From the NCBI GenBank assembly GCA_964579795.1, contig CAZOHM010000007.1, forward strand, positions 29,323-93,322: a stretch of 64,000 bases of DNA, in the 5' to 3' direction. Both the position numbers and the translations under genes were made by a program. The stretch is from JAEYFP01 sp964579795 (GTDB taxonomy: Bacteria; Bacillota; Clostridia; Lachnospirales; Lachnospiraceae). Below the pieces are notes generated by a model, which made no database searches, was not told the DNA's origin, and saw nothing but the letters and a program-made list of their open reading frames with translations. Below, piece after piece: positions 16,996-24,428 of the stretch. Numbering within the stretch: the stretch's first letter is position 1; the number at the start of each line of letters is the position of its first letter.

Positions 16996-17427
16996 TCAGC
17001 AGCCAAGCAGCTTCTTTAATTCCGAAACATACTGCCTGGAAATAATAACCTTCTCTCCATTATCCAGTGTTGCCTCGAACCTTCCGCTGAATGCCGGACT
17101 CAGATACTGTATATGTGACAGATTCAATACTACAGATTTTGATACACGCAGAAACCCAGCACCGCAAAGCGTCTCCTCAATCTCATACAGCTTCTGTCTG
17201 GATTCCGTTACACTCTTTTTACAGTATAGAAATACCTTGTTGTCGACCGCCTCAAAATAATAGACCTCCGACGGACGAAATCGATGAATGTTATCACCTT
17301 CATAGCCAATCACAGTGTTCTTGACCGCTCGAAGCAGGGAAATGATATGGAGCAGATCCTCACTCATTTCCCTGCATCTGATAATAACTTCCTCTTCGTC
17401 CTGCGAATCCTCAATCACGATCTTCAT
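16996..17427 (-). CDS. LytTR-family DNA-binding regulator
   Basis: 143 residues. The N-terminal 45 residues are not a receiver; the C-terminal 95 form a LytTR domain: RFRPSEVYYFEAVDNKVFLY, then FLRVSKSVVLNLSHIQYL and LDNGEKVIISRQYVSELKKLLG. This fold binds tandem 9-base repeats in promoters. With the downstream DUF3021 gene it makes a two-gene LytTR-membrane protein module. It starts 27 bases after dapB on the same strand, so it may be read from the dapA promoter as well as its own. The target genes cannot be told. Confidence 0.88.
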   Translation of the reverse strand: MKIVIEDSQDEEEVIIRCREMSEDLLHIISLLRAVKNTVIGYEGDNIHRFRPSEVYYFEAVDNKVFLYCKKSVTESRQKLYEIEETLCGAGFLRVSKSVVLNLSHIQYLSPAFSGRFEATLDNGEKVIISRQYVSELKKLLGC

Positions 17428-17454
17428 TTCGTACCTATCCTGCCTTCCAGGCCA

Positions 17455-18210
17455 CTATCCGATTACATCACTCATTGTATAAAGTCCTGCCGGCTGTCCC
17501 TTCAAGAACTTTGCTGCCTGTACAGCTCCTTTTCCAAATATGGCACGGGAATATGCTGTATGCGAAAATGTAATCACTTCATCCTGTCCGGCAAAAATCA
17601 CATCATGATCTCCGACAATACTGCCACCGCGTACTGCCGAAATACCAAGCTCATTTTCTCCACGCTTTTGGCGAACCTGGCTTCTGTCATATACATAGGT
17701 ATATTCGTTGTTCCTTGCTTCATTGATAGAATCCGCAAGTGCAATTGCTGTACCGCTTGGTGCATCCAGTTTCATCTTATGATGCTTCTCAACTATTTCA
17801 ATATCGAAACCAGCCGGTGCAAGTACATTTGCAGCCGTCTTCAGCAGCTTCATCAGCATATTGATTCCAAGCGACATATTTGCCGAGCGAAGTACAGCTA
17901 CCTTTTTACTTGCTTCGTTCAAATTAGCAAGCTGCTGTTCACTAAGTCCTGTTGTGCAGACAACAACCGGCACCTGCTTTTGAACACACCAGTCAAGAAG
18001 ACCGTCAACTGCTGCTGTTGCGCCAAAATCTACAACTGCATCTGCAGCGACCGTACACTCAGCAATAGAAGCAAAAACAGGATATCCGTTTTTTTCTTCT
18101 GTATAAACATCCACACCTGCAACAATCTGTATCTCGGGATCTTCAGCTACAATCCCAGTAATCATCTGTCCCATCCTGCCGTTGCAACCATGCATAATGA
18201 TATTAACCAT
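17455..18210 (-). CDS. dapB: 4-hydroxy-tetrahydrodipicolinate reductase
   Basis: NAD(P)H-dependent reductase of the lysine/diaminopimelate pathway, acting on the DapA product. It begins MVNIIMHGCNGRMGQMI with the Rossmann dinucleotide-binding loop, carries the catalytic-site signature EKHHKMKLDAPSGTA and ends with the usual GLYTMSDVIG. Length 251 is typical. I chose ATG at 18210 because GAGG lies just upstream; longer in-frame starts extend into dapA. It follows dapA by 34 bases and is presumably in the same lysine-riboswitch-controlled transcript. Confidence 0.96.
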   Translation of the reverse strand: MVNIIMHGCNGRMGQMITGIVAEDPEIQIVAGVDVYTEEKNGYPVFASIAECTVAADAVVDFGATAAVDGLLDWCVQKQVPVVVCTTGLSEQQLANLNEASKKVAVLRSANMSLGINMLMKLLKTAANVLAPAGFDIEIVEKHHKMKLDAPSGTAIALADSINEARNNEYTYVYDRSQVRQKRGENELGISAVRGGSIVGDHDVIFAGQDEVITFSHTAYSRAIFGKGAVQAAKFLKGQPAGLYTMSDVIG

Positions 18211-18244
18211 TTCTGTTTCCTCTTTTCCTTTGCATTGTGTGCTT

Positions 18245-19129
18245 TTACAAAATTCCATACTCTTTCATGATTTTTTCAAGCTTTTCTGCATTCTGCGGTT
18301 CCATGTCGGTAAGTGGACGGCGCATGCTTCCTGCACCTCTTCCCTGCAGATTTACAGCAGTCTTTACCGGAATCGGATTAACCTCACAGAAAAGTGCATC
18401 ACACAACGGAATCGCCTTTAACTGCAGCTCACAACTCTTCTTAACATCTCCATCCAAATAAGTCTGTACAATATCATGTGTCTGCTCAGGTGCTACATTT
18501 GAAAGAACAGAAACAACACCCTTTCCGCCAAGAGACATAATCGGAACAATCTGGTCATCATTACCCGAATACAGATCCACACAGCCATCAGCGATGCTCA
18601 TCATTCTTGCAATCTGGCTAAGATTTCCGGATGCTTCCTTTACACCGACAATATTCTTAACTGTTTTACACAGAATAACGACTGTCTCCGGCATAATATT
18701 GACTCCTGTACGGCTTGGTACATTGTAAAGAATCATCGGTACCGAAACACTGTTTGCGACCATTGTGAAGTGTTCAACCAATCCCTTCTGTGTTGCCTTA
18801 TTATAGTATGGAGTCACTACAAGAATACCATCAACTCCTATTTTTTCTGCTTCTGTAGACAGATAAATTGCTGTTTCGGTACAGTTGGAACCTGTACCGG
18901 CAACTACAGGTACGCGCTTCTTTACTATATCAACACAAAATTTTATACAGTCCAGATGCTCCTCGTGGCTTAGGCAGGAAGCCTCTCCAGTCGTTGCACA
19001 AACAAAAATTGCATCTGTCTTGTTTGCAATCTGATACTCAATCTGTTCCTCAAATTTCTCGTAATTCACATCTCCATTTGCTTTGAATGGTGTAATGATG
19101 GCTACACCTGCGCCAGTAAAAACTGCCAT
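18245..19129 (-). CDS. dapA: 4-hydroxy-tetrahydrodipicolinate synthase
   Basis: First committed enzyme of lysine and meso-diaminopimelate synthesis; condenses pyruvate with aspartate semialdehyde. Family motifs: opening VFTGAGVAIITPF, FVCATTGEASCLSHEEH, VVAGTGSNCTETAI, VVTPYYNKATQKGL, then ILYNVPSRTGVNI and IVGVKEASGNLSQI with the Schiff-base lysine. Length 294 is typical. ATG at 19129 has GGAGG directly upstream. It is preceded by a complete lysine riboswitch and terminator, so expression should fall when lysine is high. dapB follows. Confidence 0.97.
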   Translation of the reverse strand: MAVFTGAGVAIITPFKANGDVNYEKFEEQIEYQIANKTDAIFVCATTGEASCLSHEEHLDCIKFCVDIVKKRVPVVAGTGSNCTETAIYLSTEAEKIGVDGILVVTPYYNKATQKGLVEHFTMVANSVSVPMILYNVPSRTGVNIMPETVVILCKTVKNIVGVKEASGNLSQIARMMSIADGCVDLYSGNDDQIVPIMSLGGKGVVSVLSNVAPEQTHDIVQTYLDGDVKKSCELQLKAIPLCDALFCEVNPIPVKTAVNLQGRGAGSMRRPLTDMEPQNAEKLEKIMKEYGIL

Positions 19130-19179
19130 AACTCTTCCTCCTTGTTTTGTAATCCTACATGATTTCCGGCTCAATTTTT

Positions 19180-19213
19180 ATAACAAAATTGAGCCAACCG
19201 GATAGGCTGGCTC
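19180..19213 (-). terminator. Expression-platform terminator of the lysine riboswitch
   Basis: Arms 19205-19213 and 19191-19199 form a GC-rich 9-bp stem (one G-T pair), followed on the minus strand by AATTTTGTTAT. A competing pairing uses TCTAAAAT beside the aptamer and ATTTTAGA at the foot of this hairpin, a plausible antiterminator. Confidence 0.8.
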
Positions 19214-19244
19214 TAAAATACAATTAAAATCATTGTTCATTTTA

Positions 19245-19420
19245 GATAGCTCCCCATCCTCAACAGTGCCTGTTGAAAGATGACAGTCATGCACCTGTTC
19301 AATGCATGCCCAAGAACAGCTTGCTCAACCCTGTTCTTTCGGCGCTTTTTCCTTTTCATTTTCATCATCCATCTAAGCCAATGTCAAAAAACGTACTAAT
19401 AAAAAGCGCGACCTCTATCC
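19245..19420 (-). ncRNA. Lysine riboswitch (L-box) upstream of dapA
   Basis: Read on the minus strand, the leader has the conserved L-box elements in order: GATAGAGGTCGCG at the 5' side of P1, TTAGTACG, AAGCGCCGAAAG, TGGGCATGCATTG, GACTGTCATC and GGGGAGCTATC closing P1. Spacing fits the five-helix lysine aptamer. A terminator follows, so it should end transcription before dapA when lysine is bound. Confidence 0.95.
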
Positions 19421-19442
19421 TTACTATAAAATTGTTATATGC

Positions 19443-19471
19443 ATAATAGCATCCCTGTCATCACTTGTCAA
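19443..19471 (-). promoter_or_regulatory. dapA promoter
   Basis: Consensus -35 TTGACA (19471-19466), exactly 17-base spacer, TATTAT (19448-19443) preceded by TGC. Transcription would start about 15 bases before the aptamer. Confidence 0.85.
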
Positions 19472-19484
19472 TGACAAAATCTAT

Positions 19485-19973
19485 TTACTGCTTGATTGTC
19501 ACTACCTCAGATACTTCATCTGCAAGTGTGCAGATTTCTTCCGGCAGACTAATTCCTGTAATAATCAGACTGGCTTCCTCTGGCTTTGCTTCTATGACAG
19601 CCTTAAAATCATCAATCGAAATAATATTATTATCAATTAATCCAAGTGCTTCATCAAGTACAAGACAGTCACATTCTCGTGTGGCAAGTACCTTCTTTGC
19701 AAAATTCAAACCGTTTCGAATATTTGCACGAGCCTCTTTCTGCTCGTCTTCGGACAAATCAAGATAAAACTCATCAGACTTTTCAAATGTGAACAGCTTG
19801 ATTTCCGGTTCAAGCCGTCTGATAAAATCCAGCTCCGTTGGATTCTTCCCCTTCAGAAACTGTACAATAAACACCGTCTTCCCCTGGCTGGCCGCCCGGA
19901 TTGCCTGGCCTACAGCAGCAGTGGTCTTACCTTTTCCCACTCCACAGTAAATATAAATCAAACCTTCACTCAT
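19485..19973 (-). CDS. Cob(I)alamin/corrinoid adenosyltransferase (CobA/CobO/BtuR family)
   Basis: ATP-dependent transferase that places the 5'-deoxyadenosyl group on corrinoids. It has the family P-loop GVGKGKTTAA near the N-terminus, VFIVQFLKG, and CLVLDEALGLIDNN as the Walker-B-like strand. Length 162 is slightly short for CobA/BtuR (about 170-200). ATG at 19973 follows AGAGGTGG; a much longer in-frame reading exists upstream but lacks homology. No other cobalamin genes or B12 riboswitch are nearby, suggesting corrinoid salvage. Confidence 0.9.
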   Translation of the reverse strand: MSEGLIYIYCGVGKGKTTAAVGQAIRAASQGKTVFIVQFLKGKNPTELDFIRRLEPEIKLFTFEKSDEFYLDLSEDEQKEARANIRNGLNFAKKVLATRECDCLVLDEALGLIDNNIISIDDFKAVIEAKPEEASLIITGISLPEEICTLADEVSEVVTIKQ

Positions 19974-20058
19974 AAGCCACCTCTTAAGAAATTTCTCTCT
20001 CGTTGTTAAAGATACGTTGCCTATCATATCACTATCATTTGACAAAATCAACTGTTTT

Positions 20059-20691
20059 CTACTCCTGCTCCTCATATTCCAGTTTACCTACAGATACCTC
20101 ATACGCCACCCTCTTTTCCAGCTCATCCTCAGAAATTCGTTTCATATATTCCCTGCTCTGGATTCGTCCATACACCTTTGTACGTTTTCCAACTTCAAAG
20201 CCAGCTGCAAACCTTGCGTTTCTTCCCCAGCAGATACATGGGATATAATCACTCTTCCCATATGGTCTGTTCACTGCCAGAAGTAAGTCAGTAATTTCAC
20301 GACCAAGGGGCGTTTTTCTGTAAATTGGCGGTTTACATATGTATCCATCAAGAAAAATCTGGTTTGTTTTCTGATTTTCTCCTATCTCTGTTATGTATTC
20401 AATTTCTCTCGCAAACACTGACAGCACCAGCCTGTTTTTCTTTTCCTCATGCCGGTTATACGAGCGAAACTGACCGGATACTAAGATTTTGCATCCCTTG
20501 TAGTCCTCCTGCACATCCATCAGACGCTCCGAAACCATTAGCGGAATAATATCCGCCGAGTCACTCAGGCGTGTCACAAGAAGGTCTATCATATAGAACC
20601 CCTCTCCAAATACCTCGTGACTGTAAGAAAAATCGCTGACGATTTCCCCCATCATTGTTACCTGATTGTTTTCAATTACCTTATCCGTCAT
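20059..20691 (-). CDS. Tandem OB-fold single-stranded DNA-binding-like protein
   Basis: 210 residues that look like two consecutive SSB-type OB folds: residues 1-100 (NNQVTMMGEIVSDFSYSHE, KGCKILVSGQFRSYN) and 108-205 (NQIFLDGYICKPPIYRKTPLG, YIPCICWGRNARFA, KRTKVYGRIQSREY). The second half carries the usual SSB motif of strain-specific strand plus CxxWGRNAR. Ordinary SSB has one OB fold and an acidic DDDIPF tail; this protein lacks that tail and ends EYEEQE. It may bind ssDNA in a specialised process. Own ribosome site GGAAGGGAG. Confidence 0.8.
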   Translation of the reverse strand: MTDKVIENNQVTMMGEIVSDFSYSHEVFGEGFYMIDLLVTRLSDSADIIPLMVSERLMDVQEDYKGCKILVSGQFRSYNRHEEKKNRLVLSVFAREIEYITEIGENQKTNQIFLDGYICKPPIYRKTPLGREITDLLLAVNRPYGKSDYIPCICWGRNARFAAGFEVGKRTKVYGRIQSREYMKRISEDELEKRVAYEVSVGKLEYEEQE

Positions 20692-20945
20692 TTTTGTTCT
20701 CCCTTCCTGGAGGGCAGCATATGTAACCCCCGCTTCAGAATTTTTTCTAGTTCGGTATTATTATTTATATGAAGAGATTTTTTCATTATGATAAATCATG
20801 TCAAAAATCGTTCGCCTTTTTCTTCTATAATTATTCATAAATCGTGCTTTTTTCAGTACATCCGCAATTTTCCTTGTGTTCTTTCGAAATTATGCTATAC
20901 TATTACAGTTAAGCAAATTGTATGTTTTTGAGGAAGGAAGATTTT
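20692..20945. other. Divergent intergenic region between SSB-like gene and typA
   Basis: About 254 bases, AT-rich. It contains the typA promoter at 20874-20901. On the minus strand a TTGACA lies near 20803 but without a well-spaced -10, so the SSB-like promoter is not located. No ORF or RNA structure recognised. Confidence 0.5.
20874..20901 (+). promoter_or_regulatory. typA promoter
   Basis: TTGTGT (20874-20879), 16-base spacer, TATACT (20896-20901) preceded by TGC. Leader of about 40 bases before the ATG at 20946. Confidence 0.7.
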
Positions 20946-22775
20946 ATGTTAACCAAAAGAGAGGATATCCGAAATATTGCCATTATTGCCCATGTAGACC
21001 ACGGCAAAACAACTCTTGTAGATGAGCTGTTAAAGCAGAGCGGCGTATTTCGTGAAAATCAGGAAGTCGCTGAACGTGTCATGGATTCCAACGACATTGA
21101 ACGTGAACGAGGAATTACAATACTATCCAAGAACACAGCTGTTACCTATAAAAATACAAAGATTAATATTATCGACACACCGGGTCATGCCGATTTCGGT
21201 GGTGAAGTAGAGCGTGTACTGAAAATGGTAAACGGTGCTGTACTTGTAGTTGATGCTTTTGAGGGTACAATGCCACAGACAAAATTTGTTCTAAAGAAAG
21301 CACTTGCACTTAAGCTTCCCGTAATTGTATGTGTCAACAAAATTGACCGTCCGGAAGCAAGGTGTGATGAGGTTGTGGATGAAGTTCTTGAACTGTTTAT
21401 GGATTTGGATGCATCTGAAAAACAGCTAGACTGTCCATTTATTTTTGCATCAGCAAAGACCGGTCAGTCAGGTCTTGATTACAAAAATGTCGGACCAAAC
21501 ATGATTCCTCTGTTCGAAGCAATTTTAGAGTACATTCCGGCACCTGTTGGTGACCCGGATGCTGGAACACAGGTATTGATCAGTACAATCGACTATAACG
21601 AATATGTCGGAAGAATTGGTGTTGGCAAGGTAGACAACGGCTCCATCAAGGTAAATCAGGACGCAATCATTGTGAATGCACACGAGCCTGACAAGCAGAA
21701 AAAAGTAAAGGTAAGTGCACTGTATGAATATGATGGTCTGAATAAAGTCAATGTGAAGGAAGCAGATATTGGAGCAATTGTTGCCATATCCGGCATTACA
21801 GATATTCATATCGGTGATACGATCTGCTCTGTGGATTCTCCAAAACCGATCCCATTCCAGAAAATTTCAGAGCCGACTATTTCCATGCATTTTATGGTAA
21901 ATGATTCTCCTCTTGCAGGTCAGGAGGGAAAATTTGTTACTTCCCGTCATTTAAGAGACAGACTGTTCCGAGAATTAAATACAGATGTTTCCCTGCGTGT
22001 TGAAGAAACAGATACAACAGAATGCTTTAAGGTATCCGGACGTGGAGAGCTACACCTTTCCGTATTGATTGAAAACATGCGCCGCGAAGGATATGAATTT
22101 GCAGTCAGTAAAGCAGAGGTACTGTATAAAGCTGATTCCAAAGGTCGTAAGACTGAACCTATGGAACTTGCATATATTGATGTTCCGGATGAATTTACAG
22201 GATCTGTTATTGAAAAGCTCGGGCAGCGTAAAGGTGAGCTGCAGAATATGTCTCCTATTACAGGCGGCTATACAAGACTTGAGTTTTCCATTCCTGCACG
22301 TGGCCTGATTGGCTACCGCGGAGAATTTATGACAGATACAAAGGGAAATGGTATTATCAATACAATTTTTGATGAATATGCTCCTTATAAGGGAGATATC
22401 CAGTATCGTAAGCAGGGCTCTCTAATTTCCTTTGAATCCGGCGAATCTATCACCTACGGATTATACAATGCACAGGAGCGTGGCATTCTCTTTATCGGTG
22501 CCGGTGAAAAGGTTTACTCAGGTATGATTATCGGTCAAAGTGGTAAGCCTGAAGATGTAGAAATTAATGTCTGCAAGAAAAAACAGATGACAAATACCCG
22601 TTCTTCAGGAGCTGATGAAGCACTACGTCTTTCTCCTCCTAAGATATTAAGTCTTGAGCAGGCACTGGAATTTATTGATACAGATGAGCTTTTGGAAATT
22701 ACACCGGAATCACTTAGAATCCGTAAAAAGATTCTTGATCCCACACTCAGAAAGCGTTCAAACTTTAAAAAATAG
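20946..22775 (+). CDS. typA: Ribosome-associated translational GTPase TypA/BipA
   Basis: 609-residue translation-factor-family GTPase that binds the 70S ribosome and assists 50S assembly and stress or cold growth. G1 AHVDHGKTT, switch I ERERGITI, G3 DTPGHADF, G4 NKIDR and G5 SAKTG are intact. EF-G-like domains III and V and the TypA-specific C-terminal domain (PARGLIGYRGEFMTDTKGNG, then KKKQMTNTRSSGADEA) follow. ATG at 20946 with GAGGAAGGAAG upstream is the natural start; an in-frame upstream start at 20922 is unlikely. Monocistronic, with its own promoter and terminator. Confidence 0.97.
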   Translation: MLTKREDIRNIAIIAHVDHGKTTLVDELLKQSGVFRENQEVAERVMDSNDIERERGITILSKNTAVTYKNTKINIIDTPGHADFGGEVERVLKMVNGAVLVVDAFEGTMPQTKFVLKKALALKLPVIVCVNKIDRPEARCDEVVDEVLELFMDLDASEKQLDCPFIFASAKTGQSGLDYKNVGPNMIPLFEAILEYIPAPVGDPDAGTQVLISTIDYNEYVGRIGVGKVDNGSIKVNQDAIIVNAHEPDKQKKVKVSALYEYDGLNKVNVKEADIGAIVAISGITDIHIGDTICSVDSPKPIPFQKISEPTISMHFMVNDSPLAGQEGKFVTSRHLRDRLFRELNTDVSLRVEETDTTECFKVSGRGELHLSVLIENMRREGYEFAVSKAEVLYKADSKGRKTEPMELAYIDVPDEFTGSVIEKLGQRKGELQNMSPITGGYTRLEFSIPARGLIGYRGEFMTDTKGNGIINTIFDEYAPYKGDIQYRKQGSLISFESGESITYGLYNAQERGILFIGAGEKVYSGMIIGQSGKPEDVEINVCKKKQMTNTRSSGADEALRLSPPKILSLEQALEFIDTDELLEITPESLRIRKKILDPTLRKRSNFKK

Positions 22776-22816
22776 AAAAAACAGGTGTCGCATTCAAATG
22801 CAGACACCTGTTTTTT
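22776..22816. terminator. Bidirectional terminator between typA and mgtE
   Basis: Arms 22776-22789 and 22803-22816 form a 14-bp stem with A6 and T6 flanks; a small inner stem GCATT/AATGC caps it. It begins at the typA stop and touches the convergent mgtE stop, serving both. Confidence 0.9.
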
Positions 22817-24152
22817 AGAACCTTAGAATATGTGTCGCTATCTGAAAGTAAATCATAAGCGACAGCGCATCAACAATTGTCGTAATAAACGGACTGGCCA
22901 TAACTGCCGGATCAAATCCAATCTGCTTTGCAAAAAGTGGAAGCATGCATCCAACAATTTTAGCTAAGAATACGGCAAGAATCAGTGTCAGGCAGACAAC
23001 AAGCGCCACTTCTACCGAAACATTGTCAACCAGCATAATCTTTACAAAATTAGCTGCAGCAAGTGTGATACCGCAAAGCAATGCAACTCTCGATTCCTTC
23101 CAGACAATGCGCAGCATATCCTTGAACTCTATCTCATTCAGCGAAAGTCCACGAATAATCGTAACAGATGCCTGTCCTCCGGCATTTCCACCCGTATCCA
23201 TCAGCATCGGAATAAAAGATGTCAGTACTACATAGGCCCCGAGTGCTGCCTCATAATGTGTAATAATTTTTCCTGTTACAGTTGCGGAAATCATCAGCAA
23301 AAGAAGCCAGGGAATTCTCTTCTTCCAAGTCTCCCATACACCAGTTTTCATATATGGCTTATCGGTCGGGACGATAGCCGCCATCTTTTCAATATCCTCT
23401 GTCGTCTCTTCACGCATGATATCGACAACATCATCAATCGTAATAATTCCGACAAGTCGGTTTTCATTGTCTACTACAGGCATCGCTGTAAAATCGTATT
23501 TCGAGAACAGCATTGTGACCTCTTCCTGGTCTGTCTGTGTATTAACAGAAATAATATTGTCATTCATGAAATCTTTGATAATTTCATTTTCCTGTCGAAG
23601 CAGCAAATAACGCAAGGAAACAGTCCCTATCAAATGCCGTTCCTTATCAAGCACATAACAGATGTTAATCGTCTCACTGTCGATTCCAACCTTGCGGATA
23701 CGATCAATCGCCTGCTTAACTGTCAGGGTTTCCTTCAAATCGACAAACTCGACTGTCATAATGCTTCCGGCAGAGTCCTCCGGATAGCGCAGTAGATGAT
23801 TAATATCTCTTCGTGTTTCTGAATTGGCATTGGCAAGCAGTTTTTTCACGACACCCGCAGGCATCTCTTCCATCAAGTCAGTAGCATCATCTGCCATCAG
23901 ATTATTAATAATATTTGCAGCCTCTCGATCTGTCAGAGACGTAATAATTTCCTGTTCAGTCTCTATTGGCAGGTACGCAAATACATCTGCAGCGATTGTT
24001 TTCGGCAGAATTCTAAAGATTTTTACTAGCTCCTCGCTCGGCAGCTCTTCAAAAATGGCGGCAATATCAGCCTCGTTCCATTCAGCGAGTTCCTGGCGCA
24101 GGAGAGTATACTGCTTGTTTTCAATTAAGTCTTGAATTTCTTCCATTGACAT
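22815..24152 (-). CDS. mgtE: Magnesium transporter MgtE
   Basis: 445 residues with all MgtE parts: N-domain of helical repeats (IAAIFEELPSEELVKIFRILP), two CBS domains (about 130-250, with MTVEFVDLKETLTVKQAIDRI and FSKYDFTAMPVVDNENRLVGIITIDD), connecting helix, and a five-helix pore domain with MLMDTGGNAGGQASVTIIRGL and the C-terminal SPFITTIVDALSLMIYF. CBS and N-domains close the pore when cytosolic magnesium is high. It is monocistronic, with a leader of about 190 bases that I do not recognise as an M-box. AAAGGAG lies 10 bases before the ATG. Confidence 0.96.
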   Translation of the reverse strand: MSMEEIQDLIENKQYTLLRQELAEWNEADIAAIFEELPSEELVKIFRILPKTIAADVFAYLPIETEQEIITSLTDREAANIINNLMADDATDLMEEMPAGVVKKLLANANSETRRDINHLLRYPEDSAGSIMTVEFVDLKETLTVKQAIDRIRKVGIDSETINICYVLDKERHLIGTVSLRYLLLRQENEIIKDFMNDNIISVNTQTDQEEVTMLFSKYDFTAMPVVDNENRLVGIITIDDVVDIMREETTEDIEKMAAIVPTDKPYMKTGVWETWKKRIPWLLLLMISATVTGKIITHYEAALGAYVVLTSFIPMLMDTGGNAGGQASVTIIRGLSLNEIEFKDMLRIVWKESRVALLCGITLAAANFVKIMLVDNVSVEVALVVCLTLILAVFLAKIVGCMLPLFAKQIGFDPAVMASPFITTIVDALSLMIYFQIATHILRF

Positions 24153-24237
24153 AGTAGTATTCTCCTTTATGTATGATTTTTATGTAGGACGTTCGCCCAG
24201 GAACATCGGATAACGGATTAGCTGCTATCTTCTTCAT
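24121..24237 (-). CDS. Possible 38-codon leader ORF overlapping mgtE start
   Basis: In the mgtE leader an ATG at 24237, preceded by GGGTGGTGG, opens a 38-codon frame beginning MKKIAANPLSDVPGRTSY and ending 32 bases inside mgtE in another frame. A 7-bp hairpin (GATGTTC with GAACGTC, one G-T pair) lies inside it. It could be a regulatory leader peptide or chance. No homology known to me. Confidence 0.25.
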   Translation of the reverse strand: MKKIAANPLSDVPGRTSYIKIIHKGEYYYVNGRNSRLN

Positions 24238-24352
24238 AAAAACCACCACCCTTCTACTCACTATGCCGCAGCAGATATTATTGACTGCGTCTGTCTATAT
24301 TTACAACAAACACTTTCTGCCATGGAACCTGATATGTTTTTCGTACCGTTAC

Positions 24353-24381
24353 ACTATAGCAAACCACTGTTTTGAAGTCAA
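24353..24381 (-). promoter_or_regulatory. mgtE promoter
   Basis: TTGACT (24381-24376), 17-base spacer, TATAGT (24358-24353) preceded by TGC. Transcription should begin near 24346, leaving a leader of about 190 bases before mgtE. Confidence 0.8.
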
Positions 24382-24384
24382 GAA

Positions 24385-24417
24385 AAAAGTGTCACAGCAT
24401 TTTGCTGTGACACTTTT
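24385..24417 (-). terminator. Strong terminator of the anchored coiled-coil protein gene
   Basis: 15-bp perfect stem (24385-24399 with 24403-24417), three-base loop, and six T on the minus strand; it lies 12 bases past the stop of the gene at 24429. Confidence 0.92.
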
Positions 24418-24428
24418 GTAGTCTGTAC

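Noticed and set aside
24153..24346. M-box (ykoK) riboswitch before mgtE
   Set aside because: The conserved M-box strings (GTTAGGTGAGGCTCC, GCTGCTGCCC, CCAATGGGTCAACAG) are not found on the minus strand, so I left the leader as unknown.
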